Shown: positions 34,373 through 43,444, numbered from the stretch's first letter. The stretch is 48,783 nucleotides of DNA from Lachnospiraceae bacterium (GCA_011959285.1 BLLW01000025.1:1-48783); one strand, 5' to 3'. Translations and numbers: made by a program. Notes: generated from the sequence alone by a model not told the origin.

Positions 34373-36199
34373 TTGTTAAAATTTGGAAAACCCAGCAGAA
34401 AGCGGAGGCTTGCTTTACTTCTTTCATTTGTCCTGTCCGCCGCCGCTTTGGGCACTTATCTGTATACAAAGGACAGCCGCCAGTTTCAGGCTCTAACGGA
34501 AAACTTGTTTTATTCAGAGCTTTCTGACAATACTCTAAGCCTGCATTATACCCTGGCTTTCCCGGAAAATTATGGAATCCATGAGCCTGCCCGTCTGCCT
34601 TCTTATGACCCGGAAGCAGATAACAGCGAAGAGGATATCCGTTCTATGCTCCGCCAGTTGTCTGAAATATCGCCGGAACGCTTAAGCGATGAGGACGCCT
34701 ACGCCTATGAACTTTTAACCCGCTATTTATCGCTGCGGCTTGCAGGCTCTGCATATACATATTACAGCGATCCTCTTTCACCTTCTTCCGGCATGCAGTC
34801 CGGTTTACCTATTTTACTTGCCGACTATACCTTCCGTTCCTCAAAGGATGTAGAAGACTACCTGCATATTCTGGATCAGACGGATACCTATTTCGATGGG
34901 CTTATAGAATATGAAAAAGAAAAATCAGAAAACAATCTTTTTATGTCCGACGCATCCGCCGGAAAGATCATCGAGCAATGCTGCTCTATCATGGATAAAG
35001 ACGCTCTCTCTTCGGGCACTCATTTTCTTCACACGACCTTTGAAGAGCGGCTTGACGCCATGCTGCAGGAAGATCTCATTACCGAAGAGCAAAAAAGCCA
35101 GTGGATTTCCGAAAACGACCGGCTCCTTACAACCGTCATGACCCCTGCCTATGAACGGACAGCCGATGCCTTTACAATTCTTCAGGGCAGCGGCTCTAAC
35201 GATATGGGACTTTGTTATTTCCCCGAGGGGCGCTCTTACTATGAATATCTGCTCGCCTCCACTACCGGTTCCTCCCGCAGCATAGGGGAAATAAAGACCA
35301 TCCTTTTTAACGATTTCGAGCAGAATATGACCGCCCTGCGCAGTCTGTTCCTCCAATATCCCGAGCTATCCGCCATCTCTTCTCTGGACGCCGTAATTTT
35401 CCCTTATGCCACCCCGGAAGAAATGCTGGAAGATTTAAAAGTGCGGATGAAGGCTGACTTTCCTGCATTTCCCGTTTCGGAAAGTATTGATTTCACTCCT
35501 TCCTATACCATCAAAGCCGTATCCCCCTCCATGGAAAATTACACCAGCCCCGCTTACTATCTGACGCCTCCTATAGACGATATGAGCAACAACATTATCT
35601 ATATCAACCACAAAAACGCGCCCGACCGCCTGACCCTGTACACCACGCTGGCACATGAAGGCTATCCCGGCCATCTATATCAGACGGTTTACAGCCAGCT
35701 CTACATGAATCAGAAAAAAACTTCCTGCATCCGCTATCTTCTGCATTACGGAGGTTATGTAGAAGGCTGGGCGCTTTATGTAGAAAACCTGTCCTATCAT
35801 TACGCTCAGATGCTGGTACAGGAGCAAAGCCCACTGACAGCTGCCTATTACGAAGCCTGTCGTCTCAACCGAAATATCCAGCTGTGCCTGTATTCCCTGC
35901 TCGACATCGCCATACACTACGAAGGCGCTACCCCCGCCAAAGTACAGGCAATCCTGCGGGAACTGGGAATCACGGACAGGGATACCGTTTCCGCTATTTA
36001 TGCCTACATCGTGGAGGAACCGGTAACCTATCTGAAATATTATCTGGGATTTATGGAATTTACCATCCTGCGCAATGCCGCCCGGAATTTATGGGGAAAA
36101 GATTTCACCCTCCAGCGTTTTCACCGCTTCATATTAGAAACAGGACCGTCCGATTTCCAGGGATTGGAACACAGGCTTGCTTCCTGGAAGCTTTCTTAA
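34373..36199 (+). CDS. DUF885-family metallopeptidase-like membrane or exported protein
   Basis: About 608 residues. A basic N-terminus (KFGKPSRKRR) and one hydrophobic helix (LALLLSFVLSAAALGTYLY) act as signal anchor; the rest is a DUF885 domain with a zincin motif HEGYP (LAHEGYPGHLYQTVYSQL) and YVEGWALYVENLSYH, where HEGxPGH and the downstream Glu resemble DUF885 zinc ligands. Likely a surface peptidase of unknown substrate. TTG at 34373 is the best start: GAGG lies eight bases upstream, and a GTG at 34313 has none. It converges with the Mrr-like gene, 14 bases apart. Confidence 0.82.
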   Translation: MLKFGKPSRKRRLALLLSFVLSAAALGTYLYTKDSRQFQALTENLFYSELSDNTLSLHYTLAFPENYGIHEPARLPSYDPEADNSEEDIRSMLRQLSEISPERLSDEDAYAYELLTRYLSLRLAGSAYTYYSDPLSPSSGMQSGLPILLADYTFRSSKDVEDYLHILDQTDTYFDGLIEYEKEKSENNLFMSDASAGKIIEQCCSIMDKDALSSGTHFLHTTFEERLDAMLQEDLITEEQKSQWISENDRLLTTVMTPAYERTADAFTILQGSGSNDMGLCYFPEGRSYYEYLLASTTGSSRSIGEIKTILFNDFEQNMTALRSLFLQYPELSAISSLDAVIFPYATPEEMLEDLKVRMKADFPAFPVSESIDFTPSYTIKAVSPSMENYTSPAYYLTPPIDDMSNNIIYINHKNAPDRLTLYTTLAHEGYPGHLYQTVYSQLYMNQKKTSCIRYLLHYGGYVEGWALYVENLSYHYAQMLVQEQSPLTAAYYEACRLNRNIQLCLYSLLDIAIHYEGATPAKVQAILRELGITDRDTVSAIYAYIVEEPVTYLKYYLGFMEFTILRNAARNLWGKDFTLQRFHRFILETGPSDFQGLEHRLASWKLS

Positions 36200-36213
36200 C
36201 CAGGCTTTTAATC

Positions 36214-36684
36214 CTATCCGTCCTCCTCCATCATACTTTCTATATAACCGCCGTCCCAGAGCAGAATCTTAAGTTTCTTTGCCGCTTCCACCGCGGGAGC
36301 GGTAAAGAACTGATTGGTCATCACAGCCCCTACCATACGGTCATAATAATCCCTGCCGGCATATGCTTCCTGAACAGCCTTTACTCCTACCGGCGCGGTG
36401 TGGCGTTTACATTGAACGGCATAGGTTACTCCCTCTTTCTCCGCCAGAATATCAACGCCGTAATCTCCGCTTCCCTTCGTCACCTCTACATCCACAAACC
36501 CTCTCTGTCTGAGAAGATCGGCACAAAAATATTCAAATTCGTGCCCCTCCATATCCTCAAAAAGATTGGAATCTGCGCGCCTTCGTCCCAAAAAATACCA
36601 AATGAGTGCCAAAAAAAGAATGATCAGCATACATATAACGACTGTTATTATTATTTTTTCAGTAGGGATTCCTATATTCATCAT
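36214..36684 (-). CDS. Membrane-anchored Mrr-like restriction endonuclease-fold protein
   Basis: About 157 residues. An N-terminal membrane helix (about 11-33, IIITVVICMLIILFLALIWY) precedes an Mrr_cat domain (about 45-150). The PD-(D/E)xK-type catalytic set is visible: GSGDYGVDIL (Asp) and YAVQCKRH (Gln-x-Lys). Some Mrr-fold membrane proteins of Firmicutes are of unknown role and are not part of a restriction system; no methyltransferase is near. GAGG lies before the ATG at 36684. Own promoter upstream. Confidence 0.82.
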   Translation of the reverse strand: MMNIGIPTEKIIITVVICMLIILFLALIWYFLGRRRADSNLFEDMEGHEFEYFCADLLRQRGFVDVEVTKGSGDYGVDILAEKEGVTYAVQCKRHTAPVGVKAVQEAYAGRDYYDRMVGAVMTNQFFTAPAVEAAKKLKILLWDGGYIESMMEEDG

Positions 36685-36748
36685 TTTCACCTCTTTTGTA
36701 ACGTTGCAGGCTGTGCCTTGTACTTCATTTCTTTTCGCCTTATGTATG

Positions 36749-36757
36749 ATTATATCA
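36749..36757 (-). promoter_or_regulatory. Extended -10 promoter of the Mrr-like gene
   Basis: Minus strand TGATATAAT (36757-36749). The -35 is poor, but the extended -10 is perfect. Confidence 0.5.
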
Positions 36758-36787
36758 GAATGAGTGTCCTATAAAAAGGACTTATTC

Positions 36788-37318
36788 TCATATCATCATT
36801 CCTGCCAGCACTACACTTGCTATAATCCCTGCAACGGTAGATAAAAGGGCTCCCTTTAATGTATATCTTGTTTTTGTGACCTTGGCAGCTATGAAGTATA
36901 CGCTCATGGTGTAAAAGATGGTTTCTGTACAGCTCATCATGATGGAGGTAATTAGCCCCACCATGGAATCCGTTCCGTAATTTTTGAAGATATCCAGAAC
37001 CAGACCGGTGGCTGCGGAGGAAGAAAACATTTTGATAAAAGCAAGAGGAACCAGCTCCGCGGGGAACCCTACTTTCTCACTTAAAGGTCTCACCAGATTT
37101 CCTAAGAAAGTCAAAAAGCCGGATGCCCGCAGCACTCCCACTGCAGTCATAAGCGCTACCAGCGTAGGCAAAATTCCTACAACTGTCTTAAGCCCCTCCT
37201 TCGCCCCCTTCACAAAATCCTCATACACATTCGTCTTGCTACAGATTCCATAAGCAATAATATAAAAAATAACAAGTGGTATTATAATATTAGAGATATT
37301 AGACAATACAGCCGCCAT
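36788..37318 (-). CDS. spmB: Spore maturation protein B
   Basis: 176 residues, membrane protein with a nucleoside-recognition-type (Gate) domain: IIPLVIFYIIAYGICSKTNV, ALMTAVGVLRASGFLTFLG, and PLAFIKMFSSSAATGLVLDI. In Bacillus SpmA and SpmB help dehydrate the spore core. spmA is normally the gene just before spmB, but here a 200-base gap and an ECF gene on the other strand are found instead. AGGATG precedes the ATG. Confidence 0.93.
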   Translation of the reverse strand: MAAVLSNISNIIIPLVIFYIIAYGICSKTNVYEDFVKGAKEGLKTVVGILPTLVALMTAVGVLRASGFLTFLGNLVRPLSEKVGFPAELVPLAFIKMFSSSAATGLVLDIFKNYGTDSMVGLITSIMMSCTETIFYTMSVYFIAAKVTKTRYTLKGALLSTVAGIIASVVLAGMMI

Positions 37319-37350
37319 CTATTTCATCCTGATTCACATACATTTTCTAC

Positions 37351-37379
37351 AATATATGGCTTTTCCACCAAATATATAC
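37351..37379 (-). promoter_or_regulatory. Possible sigma-E-type promoter of spmB
   Basis: Minus strand: GTATATATT (37379-37371), 12 bases, CATATATT (37358-37351), one mismatch from the sigma-E -10 CATACANT. Spacing is slightly short. Biologically sensible because spmAB is sigma-E-dependent in Bacillus. Confidence 0.35.
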
Positions 37380-37469
37380 CACTATGCCTGCCCTTCTCCC
37401 TCAACTCCCTTTTCAACTGGCTCTATTATAAATTCTTAAATTGGCAGTTTCTACAATACCAATTCCCTG

Positions 37470-37509
37470 TATAATAAGCATATCAAAAGCTCCTCAAAAC
37501 ATCAGGAGC
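37470..37509 (+). promoter_or_regulatory. -10 box and leader hairpin of the ECF gene
   Basis: TATAAT (37470-37475) preceded by weak -35 TTTCTA. The leader begins with a 6-bp hairpin GCTCCT (37489-37494)/AGGAGC (37504-37509). CTCC of the left arm could instead pair with the GGAGG ribosome-binding site at 37520-37524. Confidence 0.5.
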
Positions 37510-37532
37510 CATAAAAAATGGAGGGATTTATT

Positions 37533-38120
37533 ATGCATATGTTAAAAGACACAAAATCACTGGCTGTTACCGCTCTGATGGCAGCGTTTACCTGTATCGC
37601 CACCATGAGCATCCGGATTCCTACCCCCACCCTCGGCTACATACATCCCGGGGACTGTCTGGTACTGCTTTGCGGCGTAATCTTAGGACCCGTTGCCGGT
37701 TTTCTCGCGGCCGGGATTGGTTCCATGTTCGCAGATATTTTATCGGGATATATTATCTATGCCATTCCAACCCTCATTATCAAAGGCGTCACAGCACTTA
37801 TTGCCGCCGTGCTCTTCCGAAGGCTGAAGCAGATATGGAACGCAAATCATTCCTTCCTTTTTATCGCCGCCGGAATCCCCGCTGAGCTGAACATGGTTTT
37901 CGGTTATTTTGCGAACAAAATCATCCAGACCATGTTTCTTGCCGGAAGCTGCAATTCCGAGACCTTTGCCACAGGATTTGCAAGCGCTCTTACCGGTATT
38001 TTTACGAATTGCGTACAAGGCGCTGCCGGCGTTGTTTTAGGCATGCTGCTGCTCCCTGTTCTGTCACAGATACCGGACGTGCGCCTCTGGCTGACTCCAA
38101 AAACACGGAAGAGTTTATAG
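37533..38120 (+). CDS. ECF transporter S component (substrate unknown)
   Basis: 195 residues and about five or six membrane helices, with the S-component start (SLAVTALMAAFTCIATMSIR) and GDCLVLLCGVILGPVAGFLA typical of COG4720-like S components. These membrane proteins bind a vitamin or micronutrient and pair with a shared EcfAA'T module encoded elsewhere. The substrate cannot be told. The ATG at 37533 has GGAGG eight bases upstream. Its stop TAG at 38118-38120 touches the converging ADP-ribosylglycohydrolase stop at 38115-38117. Confidence 0.87.
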   Translation: MHMLKDTKSLAVTALMAAFTCIATMSIRIPTPTLGYIHPGDCLVLLCGVILGPVAGFLAAGIGSMFADILSGYIIYAIPTLIIKGVTALIAAVLFRRLKQIWNANHSFLFIAAGIPAELNMVFGYFANKIIQTMFLAGSCNSETFATGFASALTGIFTNCVQGAAGVVLGMLLLPVLSQIPDVRLWLTPKTRKSL

Positions 38121-39509
38121 AAATTTCCTGTATGCTGCCACAGTTTCTTCCGTCAATTCTTCTATCGTAAATGTTTCTCTTCCATATAGATAAGTGGACA
38201 GTTCCCCCGAAACCGGAGCTGTCCATTTTGGGTCGATGTGGTCTATCCCGGTAATGATTGCCGCTGCCGTCAAAAGTTGTGCCGCCGTACAGTCCGCATC
38301 ATACCCTTCCAGACATATGATTTCAAGCATCTTCTCAAAATCATTATCGCCGAACCAGATTGCAACCACCTCTGCCGCCGCATTAGGATAGGCATGTACC
38401 CATGTGTATTCCTTTAATTCCTCAAGACACGTCTCCCACGCAGTCCGCCAGTTATCAGACCGTGCACAGATATCCATAGTATTCTTGATAACACCGGCAT
38501 ATTCAGAATTTTCCGGCAGCATGTCCGCCGTCTTTTTCAGCACCCTGCGTATATCCTGTTCCGCGTAAGCACATGAAACCAAAAGCGCGCTGAATACCTC
38601 TCCAATGATTCCATTGTTTGCATGAGAAATCTGACCGTCTATCCATGCCAGCCGTGCCGCCTCAAAAGGATCCGCTGGCGCCAACATTCCGCATATGGCC
38701 CCGCGCATCTGAGCGCCGATCCATTCGCAATAAAAGTTACCGGTCCGCCCGCTTTCCGGCGGGTAAATCCCCTGCTTTAAATTTCTCATAGCGACCCCTT
38801 CTGCACTCATCCCAAAGGGGATCAACGAAAGCCACTCATGTGCGATATCCTTAGAAGTAAGCTCTCTTCCTCGTTTTTTGTATGCTTCCAGGAAAGCAAT
38901 TTCGTAGGTGATATCATCATTGTAGACAGAAGGCGTCTTTAAATATCCGCTAAACTCCTGAAGGTTCCTGGCAATTTCTTCATAATGATACCCTTCTAAC
39001 TGAGACCCTGCCGTACCGCCAATGATCTGTCCGTACCAGCCCGCCCTGGTTTTCCTTACATACGCTTCCTCCGTTATAGACCTGCGGGGCATCCATTTTG
39101 TCACTGCCCCGCAGTATGCCTGCCACGTCTCTATTTTCTGAAACTTCCTATATTTATGATCAGAATCTTCCTTTGCGCAGTACAGGCACCGATGAATTTC
39201 ACTGGTGATTACGCGCAGCCTTTTCCAATTCTTTTTTTCTAATGCTTCAAGACCTGCTTCCATTAGGCGCTCAGCTTCTTCTACTATATATCCCATAGAT
39301 TTCATGCTGGCAATTGCTCCACAGATTCCGCTAAGTCCACTTGCCCCCGAAGAAGGCAGCACCACTCCCATCCACTGACGATGCAAAAGCGCTTCCTCCT
39401 TTTGCGGGCATGGAATCAAGTCATTCCACATCTTGTCTGCCTGCTCCTTTTTAGGAACAGACAGCCTGCTGCTTTTTAGAACCTTTAAATGATATTCGTA
39501 TGCATCCAT
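38115..39509 (-). CDS. ADP-ribosylglycohydrolase-family protein
   Basis: 464 residues. Residues 1-145 form a helical N-terminal extension; residues about 150-464 are the ARH fold with RKTRAGWYGQIIGGTAGSQL, metal-binding YNDDITYEIAF, WIDGQISHANNGIIGEVFSA, and GYDADCTAAQLLTAAAIITG (the last is the conserved D-x-D/T-type ligand pair). ARH enzymes use two Mg ions to cleave ADP-ribose from proteins or small molecules. It is the last gene of a nucleoside uptake operon, so the natural substrate may be a small riboside. ATG 39509 has AAAGGA upstream. Confidence 0.88.
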   Translation of the reverse strand: MDAYEYHLKVLKSSRLSVPKKEQADKMWNDLIPCPQKEEALLHRQWMGVVLPSSGASGLSGICGAIASMKSMGYIVEEAERLMEAGLEALEKKNWKRLRVITSEIHRCLYCAKEDSDHKYRKFQKIETWQAYCGAVTKWMPRRSITEEAYVRKTRAGWYGQIIGGTAGSQLEGYHYEEIARNLQEFSGYLKTPSVYNDDITYEIAFLEAYKKRGRELTSKDIAHEWLSLIPFGMSAEGVAMRNLKQGIYPPESGRTGNFYCEWIGAQMRGAICGMLAPADPFEAARLAWIDGQISHANNGIIGEVFSALLVSCAYAEQDIRRVLKKTADMLPENSEYAGVIKNTMDICARSDNWRTAWETCLEELKEYTWVHAYPNAAAEVVAIWFGDNDFEKMLEIICLEGYDADCTAAQLLTAAAIITGIDHIDPKWTAPVSGELSTYLYGRETFTIEELTEETVAAYRKFL

Positions 39510-39519
39510 GATGTTCCTT

Positions 39520-40467
39520 TCACCCTTTTTCATTCAGCCGGATAAATTCTTCAATCTCTTTGGCAGAAGGCATTGATTTCTGCGCCCCTTTCCTGTTCAC
39601 TGACAATCCGCTTGCGTAATTGGCATAGCGGACCGCATCGAAAAAGCTATCTCCTTTTTCAAGTCTTGTACAAAAAGCGCCTGCAAATGTATCTCCCGCT
39701 GCAGTTGTATCCACAACAGGAATTTCTATGGCAGGAACCAAAATCTCTCTTTCCCCGTCTGTTGCGTAAACACCCTGTCCGCCCATCTTGACAATTACAT
39801 TCTTTACGCCCTTTTTTAGGAAAAAGTCTGCCGCTTTTCTGGCACTTTCTTCATCCGTCACCTTGATTCCAGACAACATCTCCGCCTCGATTGCATTGGG
39901 CGAAATATAGTCCAGCATTTCGTATGTACTTTCCGGCAGACCCTGAGGCGGAACCGGCGCCGGATCAAGAAATGCCGCAATGTTATGTTCTTTTGCATAA
40001 GCGATTGTCCGGGTGACACATTCTATGGGAATTTCCAGCTGCAACATGACAATCTTCAGATTCTCCAATCGATCAAGCGCTTCTAAAATCTCATCCTCTT
40101 TGACGCTTCTGTTCGCACCAGGACAGACAATGATGCTGTTTTGCGCCTGACTGTCCAGCACAATAATTGCAATTCCGGTCGTATTTTCTTTATCTGTACC
40201 AATGCCTTCCGTATTGACACTCTGCTCTTTCAGCGCCTTTTTAATAATTTCACCGTTGATATCATCGCCTACCCTGCCGATCATCTGGACGCTGCCTCCA
40301 ATCCTCCCGGCGGCATACGCCTGATTGGCGCCTTTTCCTCCCGAGGTGATCAATACATCATTTGCCAGAATCGTTTCGCCTGCCACCGGTCTTTTATCCA
40401 GCATGACAGAATAATCCATGTTCAAGCTTCCCACTACTGCAATTTTAATATGTTTTGCCTCTGGCAT
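39520..40467 (-). CDS. rbsK: Ribokinase
   Basis: 315 residues of PfkB fold. Substrate motif VVGSLNMDYSVMLDKRPVAG then GGKGANQAYAAGRIGG; catalytic motif DTTAAGDTFAGAF with the base Asp. It phosphorylates ribose to ribose-5-phosphate using ATP. It sits between the nucleoside hydrolase and ADP-ribosylglycohydrolase genes in one operon, so ribose released by hydrolysis is the likely substrate. A second ribokinase-like domain lies in the divergent regulator fusion. Confidence 0.95.
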   Translation of the reverse strand: MPEAKHIKIAVVGSLNMDYSVMLDKRPVAGETILANDVLITSGGKGANQAYAAGRIGGSVQMIGRVGDDINGEIIKKALKEQSVNTEGIGTDKENTTGIAIIVLDSQAQNSIIVCPGANRSVKEDEILEALDRLENLKIVMLQLEIPIECVTRTIAYAKEHNIAAFLDPAPVPPQGLPESTYEMLDYISPNAIEAEMLSGIKVTDEESARKAADFFLKKGVKNVIVKMGGQGVYATDGEREILVPAIEIPVVDTTAAGDTFAGAFCTRLEKGDSFFDAVRYANYASGLSVNRKGAQKSMPSAKEIEEFIRLNEKG

Positions 40468-40486
40468 ACCTTTTCCCCCTTTGTCT

Positions 40487-41437
40487 TCAACCTAAACTGG
40501 CAATCGCCGAAACCATCATGTCCCAAAACAACTCAAAGTTCAGTTTATCGCCCACATAAACATTGGGCTCTTTCAATTCCCTTCCGGAATTCATGCGGAA
40601 AACATCAATACATGTCATGCCGTAAGTAAACTCCCCTTTTGTCTCAATATCCACCCTGAGATGTTTCGTTGTAAACACATTCCGGTCAATCAAATACGCA
40701 ACACAGCACGCATCATTTACAGGCGCTCCGTTCTTCCCTGCCCGCTTTGAATGATCGTTGTAAAAAGTCATAAAGTCATTCACAAAATCACTTACCGGAG
40801 AATGAATCTCCTGAATCCTTTTCATCACTTCCGGCGTGGCAACTGCCTGATAGGTCAGGTCAATCCCGCACATGACCTTGGGAATTTCACTTTCAAACAA
40901 AATACGCGCCGCTTCCGCATCGCTCCAGATATTAAACTCTGCTGCCGGGGTGATGTTGCCAAATCTTCCGCCTCCCATAATCACCAACTGTTTTATCTTT
41001 GCCCCAATTGCAGGTTCCTTCCTCAGTGCAAGCGCAACATTGGTCAAAGGACCAGCCGCCACAATGGAAATGTCTCCCTCCGATTCCATTAAAGTGTCAA
41101 TCAAAAAATCGCATGCATGTTTTTCAATCGGCTTTCTTTTCGGCTCAAACAATTTTGCCCCGTCCAGCCCCGACTCGCCATGCACGAAAGGCGCAGTATA
41201 AAGAGGTTTTACCAAAGGCGCACTGCAGCCGGCAGCCACCGGAATATCTGCACCAATGATATCCATCGTAATCAGCGCATTTCTTGTGGTCATTTCCAAA
41301 GGAGCGTTTCCCGCAACGGTGGTCACACCCAGCAAATCTATTTTCGGACTTCCCGCCGCCAGCAGAATTGCCATCACATCGTCATGTCCCGGGTCACCGT
41401 CATATATCATTTTTACTTTTGTATCACTGCCTTCCAT
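40487..41437 (-). CDS. Nucleoside hydrolase (IunH family)
   Basis: 317 residues. The calcium-binding signature DGDPGHDDVMAI is near the N-terminus, with VTTVAGNAPLEMTTRN and FNIWSDAEAARILFES. The C-terminal motif reads APVNDACCVAYLID, where most members have His before the Ca-binding Asp; here it is Asn, which may alter the substrate. It cleaves the N-glycosidic bond of nucleosides to ribose plus base. AAAGGAGG precedes ATG 41437. Upstream transporter and downstream ribokinase fit nucleoside uptake and breakdown. Confidence 0.93.
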   Translation of the reverse strand: MEGSDTKVKMIYDGDPGHDDVMAILLAAGSPKIDLLGVTTVAGNAPLEMTTRNALITMDIIGADIPVAAGCSAPLVKPLYTAPFVHGESGLDGAKLFEPKRKPIEKHACDFLIDTLMESEGDISIVAAGPLTNVALALRKEPAIGAKIKQLVIMGGGRFGNITPAAEFNIWSDAEAARILFESEIPKVMCGIDLTYQAVATPEVMKRIQEIHSPVSDFVNDFMTFYNDHSKRAGKNGAPVNDACCVAYLIDRNVFTTKHLRVDIETKGEFTYGMTCIDVFRMNSGRELKEPNVYVGDKLNFELFWDMMVSAIASLG

Positions 41438-41461
41438 CATCATCCTCCTTTCCTGCCCCTT

Positions 41462-42394
41462 TTATTTTACCGGAGCCATCATCTTTCTGTTATTCTGCAG
41501 CACATGGATTGCCAGCATCAATATCGTAACCGCATAAGGAATCGCCTGAATAAACTGGCTGGGAATCGACAATCCCGGATAAGTTTCAATCAAAATTGCA
41601 ATGGCATTGGCAAACCCAAAAATCAAACCGCCACGCAGGACGCCATACGGTCTTGCATTCCCAAGGCTGATCACCGCCAAAGCAATAAAACCGTTACCTG
41701 CCGTCATGTCCCTCACAAACATGCTGGTCGTTCCTGTGGAAAGAAAGGCACCTCCTATCCCGCAAAGGACACCGCAGATCACAAAGGCGGAATATTTTAT
41801 TTTCAAGTCATTGATGCCCACGCTCCTTGCCGCCTGCACATTTTCGCCCACAGCAATCAGATGTGCCCCCATAGGCGTCTTATAAAAAACAATGCTGCAA
41901 AGAACGACACACAAGAAAGCGATCCACACGATCAAGCTGTGTCCGCTGATCACGGAAAGTATGGGAATGTCTTCAATAACCGGGATATTCACCACCGGTA
42001 TCATTGCAACTTCCTCCGGCTGGTATGACCCTGATGAACCAAAAAAAGTCTGCAGCAAAAAGACCGTTATGGCGGAAGCAAAGGTATTGATGGCAAACCC
42101 CGTCACAATATGATGCGCCTTATACTTAAACGTAAAGAATGCCAGCATAAGACATAGGAACACGCTTGCCGCGCACCCCGCCAGTATCCCTAAGAACCAA
42201 TTCCCCGTCAAAGCGTTTATCACAATGGAAAAAAATGCCGATACAAGCATGGCTCCTTCCAGTCCGATGTTCATTACGCCCACTTTTCCGCAAAACAATC
42301 CGCCTATCGCCGCTAAGATCACAGGGGCTACCAGCTTAAACACAATTGAAAAAACCGATAAATTTAAGATCTGTTGAAAAAAGAAACTAGCCAC
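41462..42394 (-). CDS. ABC transporter permease (NupQ/YufQ-type)
   Basis: 310 residues with about 8-10 helices, belonging to the BPD_transp_2 family: GKVGVMNIGLEGAMLVSAFF, ITGFAINTFASAITVFLLQT-like, and ALAVISLGNARPYGVLRGGL. With the other permease it forms the membrane channel of a BMP-type importer. GTG at 42394 is the start: AGGAGG lies nine bases upstream. It overlaps the restored end of the upstream permease by eight bases. Confidence 0.93.
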   Translation of the reverse strand: MASFFFQQILNLSVFSIVFKLVAPVILAAIGGLFCGKVGVMNIGLEGAMLVSAFFSIVINALTGNWFLGILAGCAASVFLCLMLAFFTFKYKAHHIVTGFAINTFASAITVFLLQTFFGSSGSYQPEEVAMIPVVNIPVIEDIPILSVISGHSLIVWIAFLCVVLCSIVFYKTPMGAHLIAVGENVQAARSVGINDLKIKYSAFVICGVLCGIGGAFLSTGTTSMFVRDMTAGNGFIALAVISLGNARPYGVLRGGLIFGFANAIAILIETYPGLSIPSQFIQAIPYAVTILMLAIHVLQNNRKMMAPVK

Positions 42395-43444
42395 TCTTTT
42401 TAACCTCCTTTGCAAATTTTCTCTTATTCAGATAAGGAGTAAGCATTCTCGATGAAATCAGCATAATCATAATGACCTGTATGATGAGCACCAGTTCCCG
42501 GGACACATCTGTATTCTGCTGCATAATCTGTCCGCCCACTTTTAAATAGGCAAAAAGAAGCTGATCAGTAAAACTCCTACAGGATGGTTGGATGCCAAAA
42601 GTGCGATGATTAGCCCGTCTCCGCCCATTCCGCTTGCAAAATCATCAAAGAAGGATCTGTGCATCCCAAGCACTTCCACAGAGCCGGAAAGTCCGGCAAG
42701 CCCGCCGCTGACAGCAAAGCAAAAAACGGTAATCAGCTTAATGTTCAACCCTCCATATTGGGCAAAAACCCTGTTCTTTCCCACTGTTTCCATACGATAT
42801 CCAAAAATGCTGTGTTTCATTAAAAAGTAAACCAGAACCACCATCGCCAGCGCAATCAAGAATCCAGCATGTGCTGTGATCAGTGAAGAAATTTCCTTTA
42901 ATTCCAGATATTCCGGTATGTAGCGCATCCTGATGACCCCGCCGCTGTCCGGATCCCTAAAGTAAGAATTGGTCATTCCCGATGTCACCAGCGTTGCAAT
43001 ATAATTCAGCATCAGAGTGGTCACAACTTCGTTAATATTAAAGTAAGCTTTCAAGACGCCTGCCACAATTGCATAAATGACGCCCCCGCCCACTGCCGCT
43101 ATAAAAACTGCCACCACGTGCAGTCCCTTAGGAAGTCCGATCAGATAATTGCCCGCTATTGCCGCCATAAACGCGCCTACATAAAACTGCCCCTGCACCC
43201 CCATGTTAAAAAGTCCGGTCTTAAAAGCCACAGATGCAGAAAGCCCTACCAATATAAGCGGCGTCACTTTATTGATAATATTATTCATATAGAATGTATT
43301 GGACAGCGGCAGCACAAGAAGACTTTTTATTGCCAAAAAAGGTTCGTCCGAGACCAGCAAGATCAAAAGACATCCCAGCAGCACGGCAATCACAATAGAC
43401 AATACAGTAGATAACATATTCGTGTTCTTTAATTTCTGCTTCAT
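42387..43444 (-). pseudogene. ABC transporter permease (NupP/YufP-type), frameshifted near 3' end
   Basis: The frame from ATG 43444 gives 300 residues and stops at TAA 42544-42542, cutting off the last helix. One base after the T5 run (A5 at 42552-42556 on the plus strand) the alternate frame continues with FAYLKVGGQIMQQN and ends at TAG 42389-42387; adding one T gives a 352-residue protein, the family's usual length, that overlaps the next start by eight bases as in an intact operon. It may be a mutation, a sequencing or assembly error, or recoding. GGAGG precedes ATG 43444. Family motifs: KTGLFNMGVQGQFYVGAF, EVVTTLMLNYIATLVTSG. Confidence 0.85.

Noticed and set aside
35884-36774. A 296-residue plus-strand frame across the DUF885/Mrr boundary
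   Set aside because: It is out of frame with DUF885 and antisense to the Mrr-like gene, has no ribosome-binding site or family motif, and its composition is Arg/His/Ser-rich like a shadow frame.
42542-42560. Programmed ribosomal -1 frameshift at the permease T run
   Set aside because: The slip site (C TTT TTG) is not a canonical X XXY YYZ heptamer and I saw no convincing downstream stimulator; an indel is simpler. Protein data could revive it.
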